Part shown: in pieces, positions 38,800 to 51,489 of the stretch
Layout of the letters: the number at the start of each line of letters is the position of its first letter
How positions within the stretch are numbered: the first letter of the stretch is position 1
NCBI GenBank assembly: GCA_032871835.1
Contig: CM065296.1
Location: 9,744,001-9,808,000 of the forward strand
Source: Dipteronia dyeriana
Taxonomy: Eukaryota; Streptophyta; Magnoliopsida; Sapindales; Sapindaceae
Reading direction: 5' to 3'
Length of the DNA: 64,000 nucleotides
Program-made: the position numbers and the translations under genes
The notes under the pieces: model-generated
Seen by the model: the letters and a program-made list of their open reading frames with translations, nothing else
The model's database searches: none
Told to the model about the DNA's origin: nothing

Positions 38800-41700
38800 C
38801 TATTCTTTTTCATCGACTTCCTTTTTACAAGGACCATAAGCCCTAATACAAGCAAGATAATATAGAAAATTAGCTACACATAAACCAGAAATAAGCCAGA
38901 AATAGTACTCATAATGACCCTTGTTGATATTATCTGCAACCCAACTCTCTTTTGATCCTCCTGATTTGGTAAAATAATCAACACCATTCAATATGATACT
39001 TGCTACCAAGTTTGCCATTGAAACACCAACTCCACTGAGACTGGAAGATATGCTAGACATGCTTTTAGGGAACTCAGTGTACAAGAATTCATTCTCTGCC
39101 ACTGTGTAGAAAGCCTCTGCCAAGCCAGTCGATACAAAATGTGGCAATAGCCACATAACAGACATGTCCACTACAGCTTGGGGTTCATCAGAAAATCCTT
39201 CCTTGATTGCAAGTTTGCGGCGCATACTCTCCGCGATTGCCCATGATGCCATGGATGCAATGGAGAAAACAAGGCCTATCCCCATTCTCAGTTTCATGCT
39301 TAGATAAGTTGGTTTTCCCCTGATTTTCGATGCTAGAGGGATGATGATACGATCATACAGAGCAATCCATAGTGTTAGAGTGATCATCATGAACATGCTT
39401 AATGAGCCTGCTGCTATCTCAAAGTTTCGAGTGATGTGTCGATTCATAGTTCTTGCTTGAAGCGCTCCTAAAGATCCCTGACTGACTGTTAAGGAAAATA
39501 CGATCCCTGTCGACCAAATTGGAATCACCTTGATCAATGCTTTTAGCTCTTCTACTTGATCTATTGTACATAGACTCCATGAATTTGCGGCTTTTCCATC
39601 TGGGGTCAATTCTTGTTCAGGATTTCTAATAATGCATGCTTTGTTCAAAAACCTGAACAGATAAATAGTGAGACACTGCGTAAATGAGTTGTAATACTTG
39701 ATATAAGACGGGTAAATGTAGTGATAACGCGAGTGATGATATATACCTTAACTTGTCGCTTGGCATGAGAAGATTTGAATCCTTTCTCCAATGATACATT
39801 TCATTTGTGGCTAGAGACGATATCTGTATATGTCGATTTTTATAAGAAGCAACGACAACTTGAGCAAGGCCAATGATCAAGCTTGTTTTAGGATTCAACT
39901 TGACATAAAAGGGAGAAGCCAAGAAGAATGAAATAGCTGATACCAACATCAACACAACAGGAACTCCAAAACCAACAGTCCATCCAATGTGATCTTGAAT
40001 ATACACAATACAAGTCACTCCTAGAATATACGAAACTGTGACAGAAACACTGTACCAGCCAAAGTAACTCTGTAGAATCCCTGAATTTTTGAGGCTATCC
40101 TCCTTGTCAATTAGTTGATCAGCACCAAAGGGTGGTGAGCTTGCCCTTATCCCACCAGCTCCAATTGACATGAGACCAAAAGATGCGTATAACATCATAA
40201 ATTGGTATGTCATCGGCGGCTTTGATTCTGGAAAAATAGTTGTTAACCATACCAAAATCATCCCCTGTAACATGAAAAATAATACTTAAATTTAATTCGG
40301 TCTCAAATCTCAATTATGCTGTTAAGTTAAATTGAATGGTTGATAAAACCAAAAGATGCATGATTGGCTAATTAGCTGAGTATAATTCGAACATGATATA
40401 TAGTAGCAGCATGGTGCAAATTGATAATTAAGAATATGTATAACCATGTCCAATGGTTGTACTAGTACACACTCAACTTTCTTACGGTAAAACAAAAGAT
40501 AACGACTATGGAGCCAGCCATAGACGTCAGCTACAGCTCGGGTTCGATAACCTCTAGGATCAACATCCTGATTCAGTACGTTTAAGGTCTAAGGATCTGG
40601 CTTTACACCTCATGTTTATCAATAAGTATGACTCTGAGTTATTTGTGTTGGAAACTTTTTTGCTATACACGCATTTTGAGAGCATTTATTTGAATATAAT
40701 TGATTTCATGAAAATGTAAGATCAAAGTATATTCAAATTCTCCTTCGTTTGAGTATCGGATTGACACACTTAAACTCCCAAAATAATCGACGGGTAAATG
40801 AGAAATTGAATATCAAAATAAGCTTATTGTGAAGGGAAAAATATGAATCCCATATTGAATAGGGAAAACATTTATTATATATAGTATATAAGTAAATGTA
40901 TAATAGCAGCTTATCACATGTGTGAAACATAGAGGCTCTCTCACGCGTGGGGGTACAAATCACGGACCCCGAATCTTCGGTTGGACTACTCGTGTGTGGA
41001 TTCGTCCTTCATACACGAATGTTGCACCTTGAGAGCACAACCGATGAGTTCGCTGAAAATGGGAAGCACGACCATTGTTTCATGACGAAATTGTCTTAAA
41101 GACTATGTGTTTTCGATTCCTAAACTGTTTTGTAACTGGTTTAGGTCTGTTCATACAAATATTAACAAAAAAGAGTACTTGAATCATAATTTGATCAATT
41201 CAATCCACTATCACAAGTAAAATTTGAAGGTAATTCTTCCCGAAAATGATTTAAATTGTACATACAAGATTGAATGAATATGAACCAGAAGATGTTATTG
41301 AATGAATATTGAAGATTTTGAGTTTTAAAAATATTCTTATATATTGATTCTAATATTTTTAATTTCCATTATCTCAATTTTTTCATTTTTTAGAAAAAGT
41401 GATTATTTTATTGCTCTCATATTTTTTAAGGTTTCTATTAGGGGTGGACATTAAGTTGCGATTCGAACCGAAAAAAGGGTATTCGATTCGAACCGAAAAA
41501 AGGGTATTCGATTCGATTTGTAAGGGTAATTCGGTTTAAACCGGTTTAAAAATTGAAAATCGATTTTTTTTTCGGTTCAAACTTGTTTGATTTTCTTAAA
41601 ACCGGATTGAACCGAATAAACCGAGTATATAAGTAAGAAAAAAACCTAATATATTTAATATATTTAAAGGTAATATGTTTTTAACTGATTTTTTTAAAAA

Positions 41701-42841
41701 ATATATTTTTAAGTTAGGTTTGATTTGGGTTTTTTAGATATTCTAATGTCCAAAATTAGTATCCAACAACCCATTAATGTTAAAAAAATAATTCAAAAAA
41801 CCCATTAAGCTAGCCGGCCCATTAAGCCCCAAACCAAATTGAATCGAACCGAATCTAATCGATTAAATAGGTTCAATTCAATTCGGTTCCCATTTCTTAT
41901 TAGGTTTAAACCGGTTCAATTTTGGTTAAATCGAAATATTTTAGGTTCAATTGGGTTTGATCTAAAATCGAATTGAATCGAATCGAACCATTCCAATCCT
42001 ATTTTCTATTTAACGCCTTTGGATAAATCGAAATATTTTAGGTTCAATTGGGTTTGATCTAAAATCGAATCGAATCGAATCGAACCATACACACTCCTAG
42101 TTTCTATTTAAAGCCTTTGTACCCTAGCAGCGGTTGCAGTTTTTGATTATTGAATTTTTTAGAGAGTTTTCTCATGTTTATCTCAAATATTGGTATTTTT
42201 ACGAGATTTTATGTCTGTTATTCTAGTATTTATGCACGAGTTGACAGATTAATAGAAGATTTTTCTTCTGGTATTCTCAAGAATTAATGGAATTAGTTTT
42301 CAGTATTCAAGAATCAGTGAATTCGAATTAGTCATCCTGTTATATTTATCGGTTTTTGCTTGTGTGATTTTCCGCTGCATCAGAATATAAACTAAAACAA
42401 AAATAAATCCAGATTGATTAAATAAAGATTACCAGAAGACTAACAATGGAGCCGAAACCGATCATTGGGTAGCGACCCATGTAGGAGTCTGCAACAATGG
42501 CACCGAAAACTGGCATAAAATTAGTAGCAGCTGACCAGATGAAGAGCAAGTTAGTTGCTCTCGCAACATCCATGTTGTATTCTTCTTTCAAGTAGAATAT
42601 CATGTTTGGCGACAACCCATAACTCGCGATCTTCTCAAATGCTTCATTTGCTGTCAAAATATATCATCACCATCATCAAAATTCATATATATATATATAG
42701 AGCAAACAATTGTATGTATAGATTCAATAATGAATTGAATAATTCTGGTAGCTAATTACCTATGATGAAAGGCATGGTTCTAAGGCCACCCTTTGCCTTT
42801 GTTTTTGCAAGGCTCAAGAGTGGCTCTGATGGACTTTCCAT
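38800..42841 (-). CDS. NRT1/PTR family (NPF1-type) transporter, 4 exons
   Basis: NPF proteins are 12-helix proton-coupled carriers of the major facilitator superfamily in the plasma membrane or vacuole, moving nitrate, peptides or hormones. Exons are 42841-42760, 42650-42433, 40264-39747 and 39652-38800, giving 1671 bases and 556 residues with all phases consistent and TAG at 38800. Start MESPSEPLLSLAK; then MPFIIANEAFEKIASYGL (the ExxER proton-coupling motif is E-A-F-E-K), GAIVADSYMGRYP, SIGAGGIRASSPPFGADQL, GFGVPVVLML, FLNKACIIRNPEQ, IKVIPIWSTGIVFS, MSVMWLLPH and EFPKSMSSISSSLSGVGVS. It is closest to NPF1.1/NPF1.2-type carriers, which in Arabidopsis move nitrate in companion cells; the substrate here is an inference. 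Intron 2 (2168 bp) contains a hAT-like MITE. Confidence 0.94.
41439..42099. mobile_element. hAT-like MITE in intron 2 of the NPF gene
   Basis: Ends TAGGGGTGGAC and, reversed, TAGGAGTGTGT are flanked by perfect 8-bp GTTTCTAT duplications (41431-41438 and 42100-42107). The interior is full of cgattcgaaccg / aatcgaatcg motifs and aaaccggttt palindromes. No transposase. A tandem duplication of about 101 bp near its right end (41924- and 42025-) also copied a stretch like the flank. Confidence 0.88.
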
Positions 42842-42905
42842 TTCGATTCAAATTAACAAGAATGCCTTTGTTTGTGTTTCAAATTACTAATTAGCTAGCG
42901 AGTTA

Positions 42906-42913
42906 TATTTATA
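42906..42913 (-). promoter_or_regulatory. TATA box of the first NPF gene
   Basis: TATAAATA on the minus strand, about 65 bases before the ATG at 42841, followed by the GCTAGCT motif (about 42890-42896) also seen behind the TATA-like box of the second NPF gene. Confidence 0.6.
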
Positions 42914-42916
42914 ATG

Positions 42917-43690
42917 CAGTTTACACTTAAAGAAACGAGGAAAGAAATGTGTCCAGTTTGTGGACATGCATCCAACCAACATTTCAAAGATAATATAGTT
43001 TACTATAATAAATAACTTATAAAATTATTTATGGATGACTTACATGAATACATTTGGAGAGGGTGCCTCCCTCCAGTCCCCGAGCTGCCCTCATGCCAGA
43101 TGGTATAATTGAGGTTAAATTGCATTAACAACGCTGAGTTATTATGAAAAGACATAATATTCATTTAATTGCTTTAATTATAGCAAACCCCCTTACCGTT
43201 AGTCAAAATCTGTTAAAGATAACTGTTGACTATATTTCTAGGGGTAAAAAAGTCATTTAGTACATCAATGCATTTTAGGCAGAAATATATTAATAAATAA
43301 ATTATTTATTTACAAATTAAAAACTAAACATGAAATAATAAATTAATTATTTTTTTGGGTGGATGATACTATGAAGATCAAATGAGTTGGGTTCAAGTCT
43401 CATCCATCTTTAGAAAAGATCCGACCAATCAACAACAAAATATTCCAAATGTTCTTCTGGATCATTTTTTTGATAACTTCATAGCACCTAATTTCCCATC
43501 ATAGGAATTAGAAACACTTTCGAAATCAATTTTCTGCTACAAACACAAGAATTAATAAGAATTTATGGTTTCTCACAAAATCCTAGATTAGCCGTGGTCA
43601 TAGGAAGAGTAAATTTTTCCAAAAATATAATAACATGTGGACAAATTTAGTGCATATGTCATCCTTTTGTGTGTGTGTTGGGAGGGGGGA
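42917..43690. other. AT-rich upstream region of the first NPF gene
   Basis: Promoter side of the NPF gene on the minus strand. The only departure in composition is a short GC-richer patch at 43056-43110. A diverged third copy of the tandem unit described next begins near 43560. No gene. Confidence 0.4.
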
Positions 43691-43691
43691 A

Positions 43692-44030
43692 AGTATTCTC
43701 AATTACAATCTTTCAATCTTCTCCATCTCATCCTCCTCCAACCAAAATGGAAAGCAAATCTCCATTAATGGAGACAACCAGATCTGCAGTGGTTTCTCAC
43801 ATAATCTAGATCTAGTAGTGGTCACATGGAGAGTAAATTTGTCAAGGGGGGCATAGGGTGAGCAAAAGTATTATCAATTACAATTTTTCAATCTTTTCCA
43901 TCTCATCCTCCTCCAACCAAAATGGAAAGCAAATCTCCATTAATGGAGACAACCAGATCTGCAGTGGTTTCTCACATAATCTAGATCTATTAGTGGTCAC
44001 ATGGAGAGTAAATTTGTCAAAAAAGATAAC
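43692..44030. repeat. 175-bp tandem duplication (plus a diverged third copy)
   Basis: The block caattacaatctttcaatc ... catggagagtaaatttgtcaa starts at about 43700 and again at about 43875, nearly identical. A weaker copy covers about 43560-43620 (ggtttctcacaaaatcctaga). Each contains the palindrome TCTCCATTAATGGAGA. The open frames in it repeat the same peptide and are not taken as genes. Confidence 0.88.
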
Positions 44031-44640
44031 AATGTTTGGACAAATTTACCTCATCCATGCACATATGTCATCCTTTGTTGGAGTCACTCCGATAGTGGAC
44101 TTGTTTGTACTTTCTAATTTATTAATATATGCTGTGGGTTGATGATTGAGATCGTTTTTGTGTCGATGATTGAGATGTTTGGGTGATGTTGGACTTTTAG
44201 TGATAAAGTTAGAATTAAGTTGGTGTTGTACGAGGAGCATCACTCTAATAATTTATATTTAAAAGGTATCAAAGTAAGTGATTTTTAAAAATAACCTTAT
44301 TTTATATATATTATTATTATTTTTTTTTACTTTAATTTTTCTCTTACTTTTCTTTGTATAGTTATTCCCAACTCAAACAAAACCAACTTCATAATATTGT
44401 CGATGCATTTTCAGTGAATTAGTTTAGTACTGCTACGCTGACGCACTCGGGCGGTCAAGCTTCTCGCTGATCTCACGGTGGTCAAACTGCCCAGTTTGCT
44501 CACGGGGGTCGTGGGGCAACGTTCTCAGAGATTTTTGTTCAATTTAAAACCCAAATTGGGTTTTGGTTTTGAATTTTCCATTGTTAAAATTGTTGAGGGT
44601 TGAGATTTTCGAGTGGTGAAGATGATGAACAATAACTTAG
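44031..44640. other. Intergenic DNA with a GC-rich patch
   Basis: No gene recognised. Bases 44430-44525 are GC-rich (gacgcactcgggcggtcaag, cacgggggtcgtgggg) in AT-rich surroundings and precede the minisatellite. They could be the end of an unclassified element reaching to about 45165. Confidence 0.35.
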
Positions 44641-44860
44641 TTTTTGAAACTTTTGTATGTTGTACGAGACTTTGTATTTATGTGTCCGAGATTTTGTGTT
44701 TATGTTCCGAGACTTTGTGTTTATATTCCGAGACTTTGTTATACTGTCCAAGACTTTTTGTATGTTGTCCGAGACTTTTGTATGTTGTCCGAGATTTTGT
44801 GTTTGTGTGTCCGAGACTTTATTTCAAGACTTTTGTAATTGTTTTTTGAGACTTCTGGGT
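44640..44860. repeat. Minisatellite of CCGAGACTTTGTGTTTATGT-like units
   Basis: About ten units of roughly 21 bases (ccgagactttgtgtttatgt, ccgagacttttgtatgttgt). Because the unit is a multiple of three and has no stop in any forward frame, long open frames arise in all three (44613-44911), coding VRDF/PRLCVY-like repeats. I see no evidence that they are real proteins. Confidence 0.85.
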
Positions 44861-45979
44861 TGTTGTTTCATGCACCTTTGTTTCCGTTATGTTCATCTTC
44901 TCGAACACTGAATCCCTAATTCACAACCTTTCGTTTTCAATGAAAGTTACATACTTCATTTTTTCAGAGAAATCAAAATTCGATTAGTCGGTGTACGTGT
45001 ATTCATCGATTCGTCAGTTCCATTTCCATTGATAGAGATCCTCCATTGATGGAGGATTTTAAAACGAAAAAAAAAAAAACAATATGGTGACGAAGGTTAC
45101 TGTGGGGACATTTTTGTACGTTCACTATAATAGGTGTCTTTTAAACATAAGTTATTAAAATAGATACAGTGTTGAAAAACACGTCCCAAAAAGTGTTATA
45201 TAATTTTTGGACTCGTTAGAAGAGATGTTTGGAAGAAAAAGACAATTTTTAAAAATTGAAAAATTGTTGTTTGGAAAGTGAGAAAAGAAAGAAAATGAAA
45301 ATGTTGAAAGAATTTGAAAGAAAAAAAAACTGTAAGATTGGTTTTCTTATATTTTTTTTCAAAAGATTTTATCTCTTAAATTATTTGATTTTTTTTTAAG
45401 ATTTTATCTTTTCAATTCTTTGATTTTTTTTTAAGATTTTTTTTAATCTATTATTTAATAATTTGAGATTTATTAATTTAAAACTACATGGCAATTAATA
45501 TTTTTTTTCAAACAAAGTAAAGGGACATGTCCGACTTTTTATGGATAAATGTCAGTCAACCGTTAAATGGGATGGAAGTCAACTATAGATAAGGGGGTCT
45601 GTTGCAATTAAAATAATTAGTTGAATATTAAACCTATTTGGCAAAGCCTAGGGTAAGCTATTACAATTAACCGTATAATTAGTTAACAGTCGATCTGTTT
45701 TTCTAAGAAAAAAAAAATAACATGTTAGCCAGTGAATTTATCAATCGACTGACATGTGTGAGTGATTTGTAATCAAGACTCGGACAAGATTAGGCTCACT
45801 AAAATACGATAAATATAACTTACACATATTTTATCACACTTTACTATTTGATGAAAAAAAATGTGAGACTATATTTATAAGGGCAATGTTAACAATTAAA
45901 AAAATACCCAAAAAAATATATTAATTTCACCTATTGTTTTAATCATGTTGGCAAATATTGGCACTGCTCTGATACCTGT
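44861..45979. other. AT-rich intergenic DNA
   Basis: A 20-bp palindrome ATCCTCCATTGATGGAGGAT at about 45038-45057 and a MITE-like end at about 45120-45165 (ataggtgtcttttaaacat) that recurs inverted at 8688-8728. The left-hand segment 45770-45890 (tatttgatgaaaa...gtgagactatatttata) resembles 49890-49975. No gene. Confidence 0.45.
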
Positions 45980-48645
45980 TGTTGAGAATTTTGAACCGAT
46001 GATCACAGAATCGTCATGCCTAATATACGTCCATAACTCATAGCAAACAATAACGTTTATAGCAGAAAAAAAAGATGATAGAAAATAAAATAATCACAAC
46101 ATAAGATATACGTGGAAAATCCAAATCGGGAAAAAAACGACACGCCGTCAAGACGACAGAGAAAGTTTCACTATACGATAAATTGTTATAACCATATATT
46201 GCAGGATTCTCTTTCAAACCTCAACCCCAAACCATAGAGCTTTACCAAGTCCCCAAGCCCACAAAAGAGTTTTACATCATGACTTGTAGATCACAACGCT
46301 CACAAGATCCTCACCATGAACCCCCAAATATCCTCTAGGTCTCCCCTGAATATCACCCATGGATCTCTAACTTGATTCACTGATATTCCCTTAGATCCCT
46401 TCCTGGATATTTCCATAGGTCTCTCACCCGGAGCTCACTACTCTCTGATGTTACATGGTGTTTCTTGACTCCACACAAAATAAAATGTCTATTTATACTA
46501 GTTACAGAGAGTTTTGAAATAAAAGAAAATCCTACTCCTAAACGTACAAGACTTACTTGTTTCACATAAATACTATTTTCTTTTATGACAAGTCTTCACG
46601 TGAAGAGTATTCCTTTTTCGTCAAGCACAACAACATCCCAAAAGAATATTTTCCTTTGCTGCCAAAGATTTCTAGTTTCACGCATGATTATGATTGACTA
46701 CGATTCGGGTCACGGTTGCGCGCCCACTTCCTAAACTGTTGCAAGTCACCTAGAATACACCATGTTCTTCGTTTCTTCAGTTCTTCTGGTCTTCAACATC
46801 CCTCAAACAATACCATTCCAACTTTCAAATGTTTCTCACGTCTCCAGAAAGCTTCATATCAGTTGAGTCTTATTTGATTCAATTGGGTTCATTCGAGAAT
46901 ACTAGCCAAAACCTAACAATTCTCTCATTTAGCTTGAATTCTAAAAACTTTATCCACAACCATGACACTCCATATCGAGAATCATCATACCCCACCACAA
47001 GGTATAACCACTAAGGAACGAATCATCCTAAGGTTTTTTTTTATTCGTTGTTCCGACACCATGTCGAAATCATTGTTGAAATTTTGGTGCAACTCCTCAC
47101 GTCAGATTACTAGAAAGTTCGTCAGCCATCGACATCCTTGTCCACCATACACCTTGTATCACTTTCTGACCAATGCCCTGTGCACAATTATGGACCACTA
47201 ACAACAACATATCCTCTTCCATAGCCAGTGGGGAAAACAGCCAAAAGGATAAACATGTCCTTACATCACCTAACCCTGTGAAATACCTTTTGTCCTTGCA
47301 TTACATACCTAGTAAAAGATTTGCTACTAGAACCGGGTGTGCTTTGCCTGATATGCCTCACACCACACTAGAAACTTTGAGAGTTCATTTTTTTTTAATA
47401 CACATATATGAGTTTTTTATTTCTTTTTTCTATATCGCCTTATGTAACACAGATTGGATCTCCATGACTCGTACCTGCCACCATAAGCCAAATTTCTCAT
47501 CCATCTCTATTCTTCCTTTCATCAAACCCTCATGAGTTCGAAACCGCTTTCAAAACGTATCTCCTTTGCTAAAACATACTAGGCAACCATGAATCATCAT
47601 CTTAATACCATCAAGCCCTCCATACGATCTCCTGTATAGACTTGACACCACCATGGCAGAACCATGGGGCTCTGATACAAATTGGTGGAAAATACTGGCA
47701 CCGCTCTGATACCAGTTGTTGAGAATTTTGAACCGATGATCGCGAAATCATCATGCCTAATATACGCCCATAATTCATAGCAATTAATAACGTCTATAGC
47801 AGGAAAAAAAAAGATGATAGAAAATAAAATAATCACAAAAAATGATATACGTGGAAAACCCAAATCAGGTAAAAAACCATGGGTCGTCAGGACGACAAAG
47901 AAAGTTCCACAATACGATAAATTGTACAACCATATACTGCAGACCTCAACCCCAAACCATAGAGCTTTACCAAGTCCCCAAGTTCACAAAAGAGTTTTAC
48001 ATCATGACTTGTAGGTCACAATGCACACAAGATCCTCACAAAGAACTCCTCAATATCCCCTAGGTCTCCCTTGAATATCATCCATGGATCTATGGATCTT
48101 TAGCTTGATCCACTGATATTCCCTTAGATCCCTATCAGGATATTCCCATGGGTATCTCACTCGGATATCATTACTCTTTGATGTTACATGGTGTTTCCTG
48201 TCTCCACACAAAATAAACTAATTAAAAGGTCTATTTATACTAGTTTCAGGGAGTTTTAAAATGAAAGGAAATCCTACTCCTAAACGTACATGACGTACTT
48301 GTTTCACATAAATACTATTTCCTTTTATGACAAGTTTTCTTGTAAAGCGTATTCATTTTCCTTCAAGCACAACAACTTCCCAAAAGAATAATTTCCTTTT
48401 CCGCTGAAGATATCTAGTTTCATTCATGCTTATGTTTGACTACGATTTGGGTCACGGTTGTGCACCCGCTTCCTAAACCATTGCAAGTCACCTGGAATGC
48501 ACCGCGTTCTTCGTTTCTTCAGTTCTTGTGGTCTTCAACCTCCCTCAAACAACACCATTCCACTTTCCAAACGTTTTCCCACATCTCCAGGAAGCTCTAC
48601 ATCAGTTGAGTCTTGTTTGGTTTAATTGGGTTCATTCGAGAATAC
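45980..48645 (-). mobile_element. Non-autonomous LTR/TRIM-like repeat in tandem arrangement
   Basis: Two direct repeats of about 0.93 kb begin TGTTGAGAATTTTGAACC at 45980 and 47717. The left copy ends CCTAACA (46918), giving TGTT...AACA ends; homology in the right copy stops near 48645. Each copy is directly preceded by GCTCTGATACC, the complement of an initiator-Met tRNA primer site for a minus-strand element. A normal element has this site beside one LTR only, so the left copy is followed (on the element strand) by a fragment of another interior, as in tandem or recombined elements. The 0.8-kb interior has no gag or pol motif. Confidence 0.75.
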
Positions 48646-49113
48646 GAGGGTTAAATCAATACAATAAATATATATTTGTAATAAATGTTTTCCCATTTTA
48701 GTAAATTTTTAGTTGTTAAATTAGGATACAGGTTAACAATACCGTATTTACAATATTAGAGTTTAATTGAACCATTATTGTAAATTAACTAGTCAGTATA
48801 TTTTTAGGTCTTATGACATGTGAATCATGTGATCGATCATTCGATCTGTAGATGCGGAACTACTAGCGTTGCTATAAACTATATTTGTAATGCGATTAAG
48901 AGGATATATAATAGTGATCCTATATTCCTATCCAATATTATAAGTCTCATCTGAAACTCATTTAAATTATTATATATTCCTCTCATAGTTGACTATATAA
49001 TTAGGTTATTAGTATGCACCGCACGTTTGGATGCACAAAAATACATCCAACCTACTCACACAAGCTCACTAAAACTTGAAATTATCTAACATCTCGGGAC
49101 TTGTTTGTTGTAT
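48646..49113. other. AT-rich DNA with paralogous repeats
   Basis: Contains a segment (about 48905-49012, from atcctatattcctat to ctcatagttgactatat) that recurs diverged at 50140-50235, and atgcaccgcacgtttggatg (about 49014) that recurs near 51065. These look like an old duplication upstream and downstream in the NPF cluster. No gene. Confidence 0.5.
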
Positions 49114-49603
49114 TGATGTAGGACAACTAGTCTTGGAGTTTGAAAAAGAGTTAAATAAAAAATTGATAAAGAAAGAAATAGGCACAACTAAAAGAGCTGG
49201 TTCGAAGAAACGGACATAACTTTTAGCTCGATTGTCCGATTGTCTATTATAATATGTTTTCGGGAATGGATTTTGGCGATCTAGGTCGTGGCAACCGGGG
49301 TTTCCCGGTTGAAGTCGTTTGTACCCTCAAAATAGCTGATTAAGGTAGGTTGTCGGGCATTTGAAGTTTTATTTTAATTTTTAATTTTTTTCGTTTTAGT
49401 TTTTATTTGTTTAGTGATTGTTCAATTTAGTCTTTTTGCTTTTAGTTAGTGTTTTCAGAGGCTATTTAAACCTCTTATTCTTTGTTTTGAGGAGTATAAT
49501 AAAAGTTTTAGTCATATTTCGAATATCTTTTTTTTCCGATGGATCCTAGTTTTACGTTCTTAGGGTTTACGTTGGTAAACACTTATACTTCCGTTCTGCG
49601 TCA
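49114..49603 (+). mobile_element. Solo LTR (490 bp)
   Basis: Begins TGATGTAGGACAAC and ends TTCTGCGTCA, flanked by TGTAT (49109-49113) and TGCAT (49604-49608), one mismatch. A paralogous sequence at about 51145-51170 reads straight through the junction (gttgtatcaaccgggaatc), giving an empty-site comparison. It has ctatttaaac (TATA-like, about 49464) and gtataataaaag (poly-A-signal-like, about 49493), suggesting + orientation. No interior is left. Confidence 0.82.
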
Positions 49604-49608
49604 TGCAT

Positions 49609-51489
49609 CAACCGGGAATGAGATTGGATTTCTCTATTCTAATTCCCTTGTTTGTTGCATATGAACGATTATATAGGATGCACCTCACATTTCGATGCAT
49701 GCAAAAACGATTTGCATCAGAAATCGGACCCACACCTGAAACATGCTGCTTAGAGTATCTTCGAAGTTTTTTATATATTTAGAAAAAATTTAGTACTACA
49801 TAAGATAAATATAAAATGAGATAGAATTTCTCCGATATAATTATCTAATTGCAATATAGTGACGATGTGGGTGATGAGAATAGGCTTTACAAAGCACACT
49901 TTCAAATACAACTTGCATATGTCTTCCCACATTATGCTATTTGATAGGAAAATATAAGATTATATTTACGATAACAGAATTTAAACTGCAATGGTTAAAC
50001 CCTTTAAAATTATGTTTTTTTTTTCTTCATAAAAGTAAAAGTTAATTAACTATTCAAATATATTTTTAGGTTTTATGACGTGATTTGCAGATACAGATGT
50101 AGTAAACTATATTTGAAGTATGATTTAGAAGATAAATAATAGTGATCCTATCAAATATTATAATTCTCAGGTGAAACTGATTAAAATTTATTTATTCTGT
50201 TTTCATAGTTGACTATATTAGATTATTAAAATTGCCCCTAAAACAATCGTTGGGATATAATAACAAATTATCTAACTCAACACGCAAACACACAAAATAA
50301 TCAATAAACATAAGAACACCAATATGCCTACCTCCACGGGTCATACTCCAAAAATATAACTTCCACTGTAATCAAAGTAGCTGATTACACAATATAACAT
50401 CTCAGGGCAGGACCCCTGAAAAAGACACAACCTTCCAAAAATCCTAGAAACAACACTTTCTAGCTTTAAGTCGAAACTCAAGAAAATAATCACCACAAAT
50501 AAAATCTCAATCAACAATTGAGAAAACCCACAATCAGGAAACCATTGTTTTTAACGAATCCCAAAACGATACCAAAATCACCAAGAAAAGCTTCAATAAA
50601 GCTTTCATATGTCTCGGCTGCGCGTCACACCTCTAGTGCTGCATACACCTTGCTTTCAATCAATGACAAACACACCGGTTTGCCTCACTCAAAAAGAACA
50701 ATCCGTGACTTCCAAATCTAAGCCACCAAGCTACCAAGTCTCTCACTTGTGTTTGCTCTCACACCAAAACATAACACTTGGTTACATACTTGCACCATAA
50801 CCAAGCCAACAAATCCCACAATACACAACCAAAATCAACAAGGGCATATCCAAGAAAGCCAACAAATTATTTTATTGCTGCCCCCACTCATACAAAGCAC
50901 TCTTCCTATATTTCTCAGCTTCTTGTTCCACTCACACACATATAAATAAACCCCATATAAATAAACCCCATATAAATTTGGGCTTCTCTTGGACTGGACC
51001 CAAACACATATAGGTCCAACAATATGCACAACACCCATACCCACGTCCACACCCAAAAATCTTCGATGCACCGCACATTTCAATGAACAAAAACACCAAC
51101 AATCTACTCACACAAGCTTAATAAACTTGAAATTATCTACATCTTGGGAATTGTTTGTTGTATCAACCGGGAATCAGATTTGATTTCTCTAATTTAATTC
51201 CCTTGTTTCGTGCAATTAATGATATATCGATTGATATATGTGAATGCTGATTTAATTCACTTGACATATATCCTGTGAGTCTCATAGTCACATATCATTA
51301 GTTGAGATCATATCAGAATCTCTAGTATTATTATACATATCCTTGTACATGTTTCAATGATGGGTTCAGTTGGGAATTGTGATTCTTAAATGTGAAATTT
51401 TCTTTTAATTAAATTGGTTGCAATAACGAGAAGATTCTTGTTCATATATTCTTTGATAGAAAAAAATCCCAAAAAATTCCAAATACCTA
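49609..51489. other. Intergenic DNA with degenerate repeats
   Basis: Includes 49860-49960 (similar to 45770-45890), 50140-50240 (similar to 48905-49010), a C/A-rich stretch at 50280-51050 with tandem ataaaccccat units (about 50944-50976), and 51065-51225, a paralogue of 49014-49113 plus 49609-49670. Short open frames at 50518-51183 have no family resemblance. No gene supported. Confidence 0.5.

Noticed and set aside
43858..44142. Paired open frames with SIINYNLSIFSISSSSNQNGKQ
   Set aside because: They are copies of a 175-bp tandem duplication without any known domain.
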